A DNA stretch of 14,272 bases, from positions 1 to 14,272 of the forward strand of contig JAITEO010000200.1 in the NCBI GenBank assembly GCA_031281985.1, given 5' to 3'. The position numbers were made by a program, and so were the translations under genes. Each line of letters begins with the position of its first letter. Within the stretch, counting starts at the first letter, position 1. The DNA comes from Zoogloeaceae bacterium (lineage in GTDB: Bacteria; Pseudomonadota; Gammaproteobacteria; Burkholderiales; Rhodocyclaceae). Below are positions 7,180-14,272 of this stretch, piece by piece. Under the pieces are notes generated by a model. It was not told the origin of the DNA. It made no database searches and saw nothing but the letters and a program-made list of their open reading frames with translations.

Positions 7180-7192
7180 ATGTATCATACAT
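7180..7192. repeat. Short palindrome between tagF and tssJ
   Basis: ATGTAT-C-ATACAT is a perfect 6-bp inverted repeat with a one-base centre in the 61-nt tagF-tssJ gap, 24 nt before the tssJ start codon. The sequence CATGTA on its minus strand is shared with the larger palindrome upstream of tssL, but the match is too short to prove a common regulator. Confidence 0.3.
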
Positions 7193-7216
7193 GAGAGAAT
7201 ACCCGCCGTGTCGCGT

Positions 7217-8062
7217 TCAGGCGCGAATGGCGCCAATGAAACGTCCATGCAGGTTCTGCTGCCAGAAATAGCCTTCATTTCGGAAATCCAGCATACAGCG
7301 CGGCCAATCCGCCCAAGGCAGGAATCGTACACCATCCAGATGCCGGATGGGATCGTCCGGGTGCGGAGCACCCATCAGCTCCTGTATACGGCGGGCATCT
7401 CCATCGGGCAACGAAATACGTTTGCCCAGGAAGTTGCGCCAATTGGGAGCATAGAGCGACCAGAGCGCATTCAGCTTCGCCTGGAGCAAGGCGGCATGGT
7501 CGTCGACGACTTCCCCAGCGCCGGAATGACGCGCGCCATACTCCTGGACATGAATCGAATCCGCAATGAGGCGGGCGGCGCGGAACAACCACTCACGCGG
7601 CTGTTCCGCGTGCAACGCGAAATATTGTCCAATCCAGCGGCGCGTCACTGTCTGAATCATGATAAGAGGATATTCCCGCCCCACCTTGTCGGAAGAATCC
7701 ATCCACACGCCCATCAGATAATGGTCGACCGCGAACGGCGGGCTTTGGGGCGGCAGGACGAAGCACCACGGCTGGCTGGGATAGCCAAAGGTCAGGGTAT
7801 CGGCGGATGGCGCTTGTCCTGTCGGCAGTTCCAGTGAACTCCAGGGGATGCCCTGCGTTACCTTGCGCCGGGAAACTTTCTCTTGTGGCGACAGGATGTC
7901 GCGTTTTTGGCGCACCCATTCTTCCAGCGCCTCTTCCCGCTCAAATGGCAGGTTGCGGCGAATGAAATCGCCGTGGCTGGGCATTTTCCCCCAGAGCGCA
8001 ACTGTGCCCGCCAGTTGCCATTTCGACCGGGAAAACATCCGCCCGCTCATACTCCGGGGCAC
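7217..8062 (-). CDS. tagF: TagF T6SS regulatory/accessory protein
   Basis: TagF-family proteins are cytoplasmic; in P. aeruginosa TagF represses H1-T6SS assembly post-translationally by engaging the Fha scaffold. The 281-residue product shows the family marks in order: ALWGKMPSHGDFIRRNLP (about 23-40), PWCFVLPPQSPPFAVDHYLM, DSSDKVGREYPLIMIQ (the D.vGR.yPl box), and a C-terminal helical part. Two starts are credible. GTG at 8062 has AAGGA at 6-nt spacing and overlaps tssM by 16 nt. ATG at 8050 overlaps the tssM stop as ATGA but has its GGAG only 1-2 nt away. I prefer 8062; the protein body is unaffected. No PpkA, PppA or classical Fha gene is in the window, so whether repression works the Pseudomonas way is open. 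Confidence 0.9.
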   Translation of the reverse strand: MPRSMSGRMFSRSKWQLAGTVALWGKMPSHGDFIRRNLPFEREEALEEWVRQKRDILSPQEKVSRRKVTQGIPWSSLELPTGQAPSADTLTFGYPSQPWCFVLPPQSPPFAVDHYLMGVWMDSSDKVGREYPLIMIQTVTRRWIGQYFALHAEQPREWLFRAARLIADSIHVQEYGARHSGAGEVVDDHAALLQAKLNALWSLYAPNWRNFLGKRISLPDGDARRIQELMGAPHPDDPIRHLDGVRFLPWADWPRCMLDFRNEGYFWQQNLHGRFIGAIRA

Positions 8063-11000
8063 CTGAAATCCTTGATCAGTCTGCTGCTCAAGGGGTTTTG
8101 CTGGCCGCCCGTGGTGATTTCCAGAAGAACCTTGCGGTTATCGAAATTGTATTCGACCAGGATGCGTTCCGGATTGGCGGTATGGATGATCCTGCCCCGA
8201 TCCAGCAGGCGGAAAATTGCCCAGGGGCCACTGGCAACGACGGTCGAAGTATCCGGGCGCACGCGCGGGTTGGCGCTCATTTCCGCAATCGTGCCGCCCT
8301 GTGGGCCGGGCCAGTTGACGGAAAAGACCTGGATCGGGCCATGCACGTACCGCAGCGCCTGCCCGTCGATATTGATGATGAACTCCACGATGGAAGGGTC
8401 GAGTTCGATGATTTTGAAATCCATTTTCCACGCCATTTTCTTGGCGCCAGGTTCACGGAAAAAAAGCTCCCGGATGGACTGTATCTGCGCGAAGGCATCT
8501 GGATTCGGAATATATTGCCGTAACTGTTTTAGATATTCACCCTGCAGCGTCGGGATATTGGCGGCGGCGGGCTGGGGCGTTGCGATGCCGCCGTCCATTC
8601 CCAGGGTTGCCGGTTCCCTGTAGCGCCAGGGGCGCGCTCCGGTATCGACATAGGGCGCGAGTTGCTTCTGGAAAAATTCGTCCGCGCTGCCGCCAGCGGC
8701 GAACAGGTGGGTGAAATCCTCAATCGAGGCGTCGTGCTCGCTGTCGGCAAACGGATAATAACCATCCAGTCCCTGCCGACAGGGACTGCCGACCTGGTAG
8801 GCAAACGAGGCCAGTGTCCGGTCGACCTGGATTTCCGCCTGGGATTGAAGGATGGAGATGCTGCCCTCGGTGATTTTCTCATCGCCATTATTGGCCAGCG
8901 CCATCATGACGTTCCGGAAAGGCGCGGGCAGACGGCTGGCGTCGAGTTTCAACTTCGTCGCGGCAGCCAGGGCGCTGGGCGGCACGGTGTTCGTGTTGAG
9001 CGCAATATCCGCCATGAACAACTGATTGTGAAACTCGTTGATCATGCCGATGATGGCGCTCAGGTTGACGATGCTGCCCATGCCGGTGATGGAGCCGGAA
9101 TTGGTGTTCCCCTGCGTCCCCTGCACCGCCATCTGAACGCCGGTATCGGGCTGTCCGGTGACGATTTCGCGCAAGGCCGCAAAATGGTTGTCTACAATCT
9201 CGCGTTCCACGCGCGCCTGGGAACGCAATCCCAGGTTACGCTCCATGTCACGGGCGCCTCTGTCGATGGAATCTACCGCTTTTTCCAACGCGCCCTTGTC
9301 CGGGTTGTTCTGCACGATTTCCCGCGACAGGGTCGTTTCCCTGGCGGCTGCGCGGGCAAGACGCGCCAGCGGCGAATCGGGCGCCGCGAGCTTTTGCACG
9401 ACGGTCAGATCGAACCCCAGGGAAGTGCCCGTGACCGGGCGGATGTCTTCCAGAAAGGCGTCCCATTTGTCGACGTACTCGGTCAGGTAGCGGCGGCGCA
9501 GTTCCTGCGTCAGCGCATCTTCCGTCAGATGGGAGCGCAGATTGGCGGAACGGATGTCGCCTGCGGTTTCTTTTATGGTGTCGGACAGGCTGACCTCGCG
9601 CCGCCCCATGACCCAGGCGTCGTCCATTCGCACGGTATTGACGAATTCTTCCAGCCGCTTGTCGAATAGCTGGCGATACCCGTCAAACGTAAACAGGCCG
9701 GGAATTCCCTGATCCAGCGGCGCGCCCGAAGCGCGGACGAATACCGTTCCCGCCTGGGGGCCGATGGTCTGGATCAGGGTGAAGTCGGCGGGGGCTTCCT
9801 TGGACATTTCCTCCTTGGCGCGCTCGTACAAGCGCTGGGGGGACGGCTTGGTATCCAGAAACACGCGCGCCTGCCGCACCAGGGGTTCATTGATCGGGAA
9901 AGGCGACTGCACGGTACGTCCATCGGAAAACAAACGATGGATATGTTCCGCGACAAAAACCTGACTGGTGAATTCATTGGCGCTGACCGGGTTTTCCCAA
10001 TCCCTTTGCAACCAGGCGCGAACCTCTTCCGCCTTGTACCGCTCCTTGTCGTGCAATTGCAGGTACACCCGCAGGGTGCCATAGGCGAGCTTTTCATCGG
10101 AAACCCGTACCGCCTCGCGCAATACGGCTTCCAGACGCCGAACCACATAAGGCAAGAGCAGCTTGTCCTGAAGCCCGACATAGGTTTCCGTCGATTTCTC
10201 GACTATGGGCGGCGGCGCATAAAGACCATAACGAAAGGCAATCGGCGGATCGAGCAGATCGACATCCTTGAATTGCGGCAGATCCCGCGCGGCGTCCAGC
10301 GTGCCGGGAATGTCCCTTTCCTGCATTGCGACAGGCTGGCCAAACAGGGTGAGCAACCTTCCATGCAGCGCCTCCGCGTGACCGGATACCGTTTCCAGGT
10401 ATTCCGCGTTGTTGCCGAAGGAAACGGACAGGGCCACAATCAGCCAGAGCGCAAGCCCCGCCACGACCGCGTGCCCCAATACCTGCAAGGAGCGGTGGCG
10501 CGCCTCCCGTTTCAGATTGAGACGAACCAGCGAGGCTTCCGGGAAAATGACGCGAGAAAACAGTTCCGCCAGGAAATAGCCCCGGTTCCCCGTGACCACC
10601 TGCTGGGGCCGAGACGGCGCGCTCGTGTCCGTTTGCTTTTCCTGCCCGCGCAGGGCATGCCACAATCTTTGCAGAATGGTGCGTGGATTGACGTGCAACA
10701 CGGTATCCGTCTGCAAACCGCTCGTGAAATACACGCCGCGCAAGGTATTGTGCAATTGCGTGGTGTCGTAGGGCGAATCCAGAAAGATTTCTTCCAGAAA
10801 AGGCGCCAGCGTATGCCCCAGACTGGCAAATTCCTGCGGAAGCGCATAGAGCGCGCGGCGGCGCCCCAGGTCGAATTCTTCCTGCAGGCGCAGCGCCAGT
10901 CCGTCATCCAGCCGCTCGGTCAATGCGGAAAGCTGCTGTTCCAACTGCGCGTTCAACTCTTGTGGATGTTCCGGCGCGGCGCTTCCGCCAAGCCTGGATT

Positions 11001-12123
11001 TTTTCTCAGGCGGGTGATACGGCAGCGTAAATCCCCAGACCTGGGCGCGGCTCTCGCTGGTGAGATAACTGAAATACTGCTCGAAGCCTTCGAGCATATC
11101 CATCTTGGTGACGATGACGTATACCGGAAAACGTATGCCTAGTTTCTGGCGAAGCTGCAACAGGCGCTCGCGCAGATAGCTGGCATGCGCCATGCGCGCG
11201 TTCTTGTCCTGATTGATCAGGTCGGCGGCATTGATGGTGAGAATGGCGCCATTGATCGGCGCCTGGGCGCGATATTTGCGCAGCAGGTCGAGAAACCCGA
11301 ACCATTCGGCGGAATCGGTCTGCGGCGCGGAATCCTGCGAAGCGTAGCGTCCCGCCGTGTCGATCATGACCGCCTCGCTGGTAAACCACCAGTCGCAATG
11401 CTTGGTGCCGCCCTCCCCGGCAAACGCGCCGGGTTTGCCAAGCGACTGGAAGGCCCTGCCCATCTGCTCGGCCAGAGGGAATTTCAGGCCGGAATTGAGA
11501 ATGGCCGTCGTCTTCCCGGCGCCGGGATTGCCGATCAGCATGTACCAGGGCAGTTCGTAGAGGTAGCGCTTGCTTTCAAACAGACGCCGCCACAGGCCGC
11601 CCTTGGCGTGCATCTGCCGCAATTGCGAGACGGCGCGATTGACGATGCCGCTCACTGCCTTCAGGTTTTCCTGCGCCTGTTGGTCGGCGTCTTTCTCCTC
11701 CTCTTTTTCCGTCCGGCGCAAAAACTTGTTCAGCAGTTCCTCATCGTTGCGCAGCTTGCCCCACAAACGGTAAAGACCATAGAGGAGGCAACAGAAGAGG
11801 AAGAAGACAATGACTCCAATCCGCATCCCGATCGAGGCAAAGGGATAATACTCCCCGAAGGCCAGGAGGGGGCTGAGATGCCAGAACAGCAGGCACAGGG
11901 CGATGACGCCCAGGATGGAAACCGGCCAGCGAAACAGGATGAACAATAAAAGCGCGACCAGAAACACCAGGACGGTAATGCGCATGCCCAGGGAAGCAAA
12001 GGGATACAGACCGCCAAACGACAATAGCGGCCCAAGAAACCACACAACCACGCCCAGGATGATAAACGCCAGAATGAGCAACGCCTGGCGGGAAAACAAC
12101 GCGGAAAAAAAGCTTCTGAACAT
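8047..12123 (-). CDS. tssM: TssM (IcmF) inner-membrane ATPase-fold core of the T6SS membrane complex
   Basis: TssM spans the inner membrane and periplasm, binding TssL below and TssJ above. The product is 1358 residues, on the long side for the family. N-terminal hydrophobic segments lie at about 14-30, 49-66, 67-83 and 102-118: four, where TssM usually has two. The cytoplasmic NTPase-like domain has an intact Walker A (GNPGAGKT, 198-205), DTAGRY at 255-260, and VIVTKMD near 340. The next membrane segment is at about 547-567 (HAVVAGLALWLIVALSVSFG), followed by the large periplasmic IcmF-related region. The C-terminal IcmF domain includes KKMAWKMDFKIIELDPSIVE and ALRYVHGPIQVFSVNWPGPQ. ATG 12123 has GGGAA about 8 nt upstream and follows tssL by 20 nt; its end overlaps tagF. 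No frameshift or internal stop is present. Confidence 0.96.
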   Translation of the reverse strand: MFRSFFSALFSRQALLILAFIILGVVVWFLGPLLSFGGLYPFASLGMRITVLVFLVALLLFILFRWPVSILGVIALCLLFWHLSPLLAFGEYYPFASIGMRIGVIVFFLFCCLLYGLYRLWGKLRNDEELLNKFLRRTEKEEEKDADQQAQENLKAVSGIVNRAVSQLRQMHAKGGLWRRLFESKRYLYELPWYMLIGNPGAGKTTAILNSGLKFPLAEQMGRAFQSLGKPGAFAGEGGTKHCDWWFTSEAVMIDTAGRYASQDSAPQTDSAEWFGFLDLLRKYRAQAPINGAILTINAADLINQDKNARMAHASYLRERLLQLRQKLGIRFPVYVIVTKMDMLEGFEQYFSYLTSESRAQVWGFTLPYHPPEKKSRLGGSAAPEHPQELNAQLEQQLSALTERLDDGLALRLQEEFDLGRRRALYALPQEFASLGHTLAPFLEEIFLDSPYDTTQLHNTLRGVYFTSGLQTDTVLHVNPRTILQRLWHALRGQEKQTDTSAPSRPQQVVTGNRGYFLAELFSRVIFPEASLVRLNLKREARHRSLQVLGHAVVAGLALWLIVALSVSFGNNAEYLETVSGHAEALHGRLLTLFGQPVAMQERDIPGTLDAARDLPQFKDVDLLDPPIAFRYGLYAPPPIVEKSTETYVGLQDKLLLPYVVRRLEAVLREAVRVSDEKLAYGTLRVYLQLHDKERYKAEEVRAWLQRDWENPVSANEFTSQVFVAEHIHRLFSDGRTVQSPFPINEPLVRQARVFLDTKPSPQRLYERAKEEMSKEAPADFTLIQTIGPQAGTVFVRASGAPLDQGIPGLFTFDGYRQLFDKRLEEFVNTVRMDDAWVMGRREVSLSDTIKETAGDIRSANLRSHLTEDALTQELRRRYLTEYVDKWDAFLEDIRPVTGTSLGFDLTVVQKLAAPDSPLARLARAAARETTLSREIVQNNPDKGALEKAVDSIDRGARDMERNLGLRSQARVEREIVDNHFAALREIVTGQPDTGVQMAVQGTQGNTNSGSITGMGSIVNLSAIIGMINEFHNQLFMADIALNTNTVPPSALAAATKLKLDASRLPAPFRNVMMALANNGDEKITEGSISILQSQAEIQVDRTLASFAYQVGSPCRQGLDGYYPFADSEHDASIEDFTHLFAAGGSADEFFQKQLAPYVDTGARPWRYREPATLGMDGGIATPQPAAANIPTLQGEYLKQLRQYIPNPDAFAQIQSIRELFFREPGAKKMAWKMDFKIIELDPSIVEFIINIDGQALRYVHGPIQVFSVNWPGPQGGTIAEMSANPRVRPDTSTVVASGPWAIFRLLDRGRIIHTANPERILVEYNFDNRKVLLEITTGGQQNPLSSRLIKDFRCPGV
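11770..12084 (-). repeat. Tandem duplication of the N-terminal membrane hairpin within tssM
   Basis: Two consecutive units with a period of 53 residues (159 bp) lie at the TssM N-terminus. PLLSFGGLYPFASLGMRI (32-49) matches PLLAFGEYYPFASIGMRI (85-102) at 14 of 18 positions, each flanked by hydrophobic segments. Of the 13 conserved non-Met residues, 9 use different codons in the two copies, so the duplication is old and the protein motif has been kept by selection rather than being a recent or assembly artefact. Confidence 0.8.
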
Positions 12124-12143
12124 TATGCGATTCCCAATGGACG

Positions 12144-13472
12144 TTACTGAGGTGCGACTGCCGTGGAAGGCGTCGCGCTCGGCTGCTGCTGGACGACGAT
12201 TTGCACCCGGCGATTCCTGGCGCGTCCGGCAGGTGTCGCGTTATCGGCGACGGGTTCGCTGTCGGCCTTGCCAAGCGTCTCGATACGTGCCGACAGTACG
12301 CCGCGCGCCTCAAGCTCTTTTGCCACATTGTCGGCGCGCGCCTTGGAAAGCGCGTAATTGTCGGAGAACCGGGTTGCCCGAATGGGACGATTGTCCGAGT
12401 GACCGATGACCTGTACCGTGCCCGGCACCTTGCCGATTTCCATCGCGATGCGATCGAGCAGGGGCAGGATGCCAGGATTGACTTCCGCCCTCCCGGTAAC
12501 GAACATGTCATCTCCCCTGAACGTCACGGCGCTGCGGAAATCATCCTCGTCGACAAACACCTTGCCCCGCGCGATCTCCTCCTTCAACAGTTCGGCAAGC
12601 CGCAACATGCGCACGGGCGGCGGCGACAGTTTCCCGATGGCGGAAATCCTTTCCTGCACGATCGTGCTTTGTTCGAGCAGGTGATATTTGTACCAACTGA
12701 ACAGCGCAAAAATGACAAGGCCGAACAGACAGACACTCACCCATACCGGAATGTCGCGCCAGAATTTGTTTTTGTCGGGCGTCTCTCCGCGCCAGTGCGG
12801 GGAAAGCTCACGAGGAACGGAACCGCGCGCCGAGGAAAGAAGCAAGAGCAGGCGATAACGAATCGTCTCCAGTTCCCGCTGACCATTGGCAACGGCGCTG
12901 TACTGTCCCTTGAATCCCAGGCCGAGGATGTAATACATGACTTCCAGCAAATCCAGATGCTCTTCGGCATGGGCGGATAATCTACCCAGCAGGAGAAAAA
13001 ATTTCTTGCCGCCTTGCGAGTCTCCGTGAAAGCGTGAGGCAAGTTGCTGATCGGCCCAGATGCCCGCCTGCTGGATGTCGCTGGTTCCTCCCCAATGCGT
13101 GTTGTTGGCGGTTTCGTCAAGCGCGGTCGTCAGGCAGAAACTGGCCGTCACCGCGTGCTCGCGCCGGATGTTGGCCTTGGCGCAAAGCTGGGAGAAGGCG
13201 TTGACTTCCTGCGCCAGCAATTCATACCATGCCTTGGTGCTCACCGTGTCGGGCAATTCCTCCGGCGTTTGCGCAATCGCGAGCAGGAGCGGCCTGGCCG
13301 CTTCGAGCAGAGGGTTTTGCGCCGCCTTCACTTTTTCCAACCGGCTGGCAATATCCACACCTGGCGGCAAGGCCAATGAATCCGGCGAGGGATTTGAGGA
13401 AACACGCGCGTTCCCGGCGTCTTCCTGGTCTGAATCGTTGAAAACGAAGGGATCGCTATCTGGTGGCGTCAT
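12144..13472 (-). CDS. tssL: TssL with C-terminal OmpA-like peptidoglycan-binding domain (extended TssL)
   Basis: TssL (DotU) joins TssM in the inner membrane. The 442-residue product has a Pro/Ser/acidic leader of about 40 residues. The cytoplasmic DotU domain (about 50-215) includes CLTTALDETANNTHWG and LDLLEVMYYILGLGFKGQYS. One transmembrane helix lies at about 241-260 (IPVWVSVCLFGLVIFALFSW). A periplasmic OmpA/MotB-type domain (about 310-430) retains the residues expected to hold diaminopimelate: Asp360 in GHSDN and Arg379 in NYALSKARAD, plus the closing RARNRRVQIV. Many TssL proteins lack this domain and borrow it from a separate partner such as TagL; here it is fused. ATG 13472 has a weak GGA about 9 nt upstream. 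It is first in the tssL-tssM-tagF-tssJ group, directly behind a promoter-like element. Confidence 0.95.
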   Translation of the reverse strand: MTPPDSDPFVFNDSDQEDAGNARVSSNPSPDSLALPPGVDIASRLEKVKAAQNPLLEAARPLLLAIAQTPEELPDTVSTKAWYELLAQEVNAFSQLCAKANIRREHAVTASFCLTTALDETANNTHWGGTSDIQQAGIWADQQLASRFHGDSQGGKKFFLLLGRLSAHAEEHLDLLEVMYYILGLGFKGQYSAVANGQRELETIRYRLLLLLSSARGSVPRELSPHWRGETPDKNKFWRDIPVWVSVCLFGLVIFALFSWYKYHLLEQSTIVQERISAIGKLSPPPVRMLRLAELLKEEIARGKVFVDEDDFRSAVTFRGDDMFVTGRAEVNPGILPLLDRIAMEIGKVPGTVQVIGHSDNRPIRATRFSDNYALSKARADNVAKELEARGVLSARIETLGKADSEPVADNATPAGRARNRRVQIVVQQQPSATPSTAVAPQ

Positions 13473-13506
13473 AAATTTTTTCCAGGAAAAACTTCATGCC
13501 AAACCT

Positions 13507-13536
13507 ATATTACATGATGAAAACATGTAATGCCAA
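13507..13536 (-). promoter_or_regulatory. Predicted tssL promoter with embedded operator-like palindrome
   Basis: On the minus strand, TTGGCA (13536-13531; 5/6 to TTGACA) is followed by TGTAAT (13514-13509; 5/6 to TATAAT) at 16-nt spacing, or TAATAT (13512-13507) at 18-nt spacing. Predicted transcription would start near 13500, about 28 nt before the tssL ATG. A perfect inverted repeat, ATTACATG-N7-CATGTAAT (13509-13531), fills the spacer and -10. This is the typical placement of a repressor operator, and a protein bound there would block RNA polymerase. The regulator is unknown. Confidence 0.5.
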
Positions 13537-13573
13537 TCGGAGTTGAGGATGATAGCATCAAAGTTGGGATAAA

Positions 13574-13968
13574 GTGTATTTTCCGTATGAAAATGTTACG
13601 GGCTTTGTATTTTTGTGTTCACTTGCTGGGATGATTCCCAGATTGCCCGCCTTTTGTGCCGCACGGGTGCGCAATGACCCTGTGCCGGAAAATCGCCCGG
13701 AACGGATGCAAGAATTTCTCAAGAAGCGGTACGCCGCCATGCGCGGCGGCATCTGGCGTGGCCTGCACACCAGGCGCCCGAATCGCTTCCGGGGCTACTG
13801 GCGCTTCGAGGCGGAACTCGTGACTATCTCTGGCAAATCGACGACAGTAGCTGCCGCGACCTGCCGTTCTGCCCCAAAGACCTCGTGGATTGGGCCAGAC
13901 GCGACAACATGGCGTTCATTCCCTTTGGAGGATGGGCCATGACGGGCTTTACCCCGCTTCTTGCCTGA
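13574..13968 (+). pseudogene. Unrecognised plus-strand coding remnant, possibly frameshifted
   Basis: This ~400-bp stretch has no intact gene I can name. One frame is open from an ATG at 13574 to 13942 and in its middle reads MQEFLKKRYAAMRGGIWRGL. The next frame is open from 13678 (after a TGA at 13675-13677) to a TGA at 13966-13968, with no ATG, GTG or TTG in its first two thirds. It ends with protein-like sequence: YLWQIDDSSCRDLPFCPKDL followed by VDWARRDNMAFIPFGGWAMT. Both halves show GC-rich third positions like the neighbouring genes. A gene whose 3' half has shifted frame, or a 5'-truncated fragment, would explain this. Its end overlaps the neighbouring minus-strand ATPase gene by 20 nt in convergent orientation. 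Function unknown. Confidence 0.3.
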
Positions 13969-14272
13969 ATTCCAGCGGCAACGTCTCAATCCCCCGCGCC
14001 TGGTCGATCTTTTCCGCGACCATGAGCGCGGCGTCCAGTTCATTGATGCCGTGTTCCTGCATCAACCGATACCGCTCGGCCTTTTCTTCCGGCTCCGTCA
14101 TGGCAAGCGCGAGGTAAAGGCTGGGCGGCACGGCGCGGAACAGGACTTCCATCGACTTGGAAAGAATCACCCCTTCGCCATACTTCCCGGCTTCCTTCCG
14201 CGCGGAAAGCATCAGCGCCTTCTGCGAGGGATTCAGTTCGCGGAAGCGGGCGATCTTTTCTACCTCGTCGGG
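13949..14272 (-). CDS. Probable ICE-type VirB4 conjugative transfer ATPase, C-terminal end (cut by window edge)
   Basis: The frame enters from the right edge and stops at TAA 13949-13951, giving the last 107 residues. They are hydrophilic and helical, with the stretches DEVEKIARFRELNPSQKALM, SARKEAGKYGEGVILSKSME, FRAVPPSLYLALAMTEPEEK and INELDAALMVAEKIDQARGI. This resembles the C-terminus of the VirB4/TraC-like ATPases of PFL_4706-type integrative conjugative elements (type IV secretion of the SPI-7/ICEclc kind). That identification is by remembered pattern; the Walker motifs would lie outside the window. It reads in the same direction as tssL, 476 nt upstream of it. If correct, it marks a mobile-element boundary or remnant beside the T6SS locus. 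Confidence 0.55.
   Translation of the reverse strand, partial: PDEVEKIARFRELNPSQKALMLSARKEAGKYGEGVILSKSMEVLFRAVPPSLYLALAMTEPEEKAERYRLMQEHGINELDAALMVAEKIDQARGIETLPLEFRQEAG

Noticed and set aside
8662..9669. 335-codon plus-strand open frame opposite tssM
   Set aside because: It lies wholly antisense to the IcmF periplasmic domain and its sequence shows no domain or signal; a shadow of strong codon bias.
9937..11142. 401-codon plus-strand open frame opposite tssM
   Set aside because: It is antisense to the continuous, motif-supported tssM frame; Arg/Gln-rich with no family features.
13487..13504. Possible sigma-54 promoter (TTGGCATG on the minus strand) before tssL
   Set aside because: The required GC at the -12 element, 10 nt after the GG, is absent.
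1..14272. CRISPR array, tRNA or rRNA genes, insertion sequence with terminal repeats
   Set aside because: No regularly spaced repeats, no tRNA-like cloverleaf or rRNA-like segments and no transposase motifs were seen on either strand.

Overview
The window holds much of a type VI secretion system (T6SS) locus, with the end of what looks like a conjugative-element gene at its right edge. The DNA is moderately GC-rich, coding is dense, genes start mostly with Shine-Dalgarno sites, and the gene content (TagK-like, TagJ and TagF accessories, TssL with an OmpA tail, an ICE-type VirB4 ATPase) suggests a Gram-negative proteobacterium. A betaproteobacterium is most likely, but no species can be named from this sequence.

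Layout, left to right. (1) A minus-strand group reads tssA (3765) -> LpoB-like lipoprotein -> two-BON-domain lipoprotein -> tssH/clpV, which runs off the left edge with only its N-domain visible. (2) A short plus-strand group, divergent from tssA, reads tagK-like -> tagJ -> tssE. (3) A second minus-strand group, convergent with tssE, reads tssL -> tssM -> tagF -> tssJ, packed with a 20-nt gap, a short overlap and a 61-nt gap. It is preceded by a likely promoter whose spacer and -10 are covered by a perfect 8-bp inverted repeat. (4) The last 800 bp holds a broken or unrecognised plus-strand coding stretch and the C-terminal 107 residues of a probable VirB4-type integrative-conjugative-element ATPase.

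How it works together. TssJ (outer-membrane lipoprotein), TssL and TssM form the envelope-spanning membrane complex, and the OmpA-like tail of TssL should clamp it to peptidoglycan. TssE is a baseplate wedge protein, TssA primes and caps tail assembly, TssH disassembles contracted sheath, and TagJ links sheath and TssH. TagF and the TagK-like protein are accessory or regulatory. The sheath (tssB, tssC), tube (hcp), spike (vgrG) and remaining baseplate genes (tssF, tssG, tssK) are not in the window.

The most interesting points are an LpoB-like (peptidoglycan-synthase-activator family) lipoprotein interrupted by a ~150-residue disordered insert, next to a DolP-like BON lipoprotein inside the T6SS group; an ancient tandem duplication of the N-terminal membrane hairpin of TssM; the operator-like palindrome embedded in the tssL promoter; and the T6SS/conjugative-element junction.
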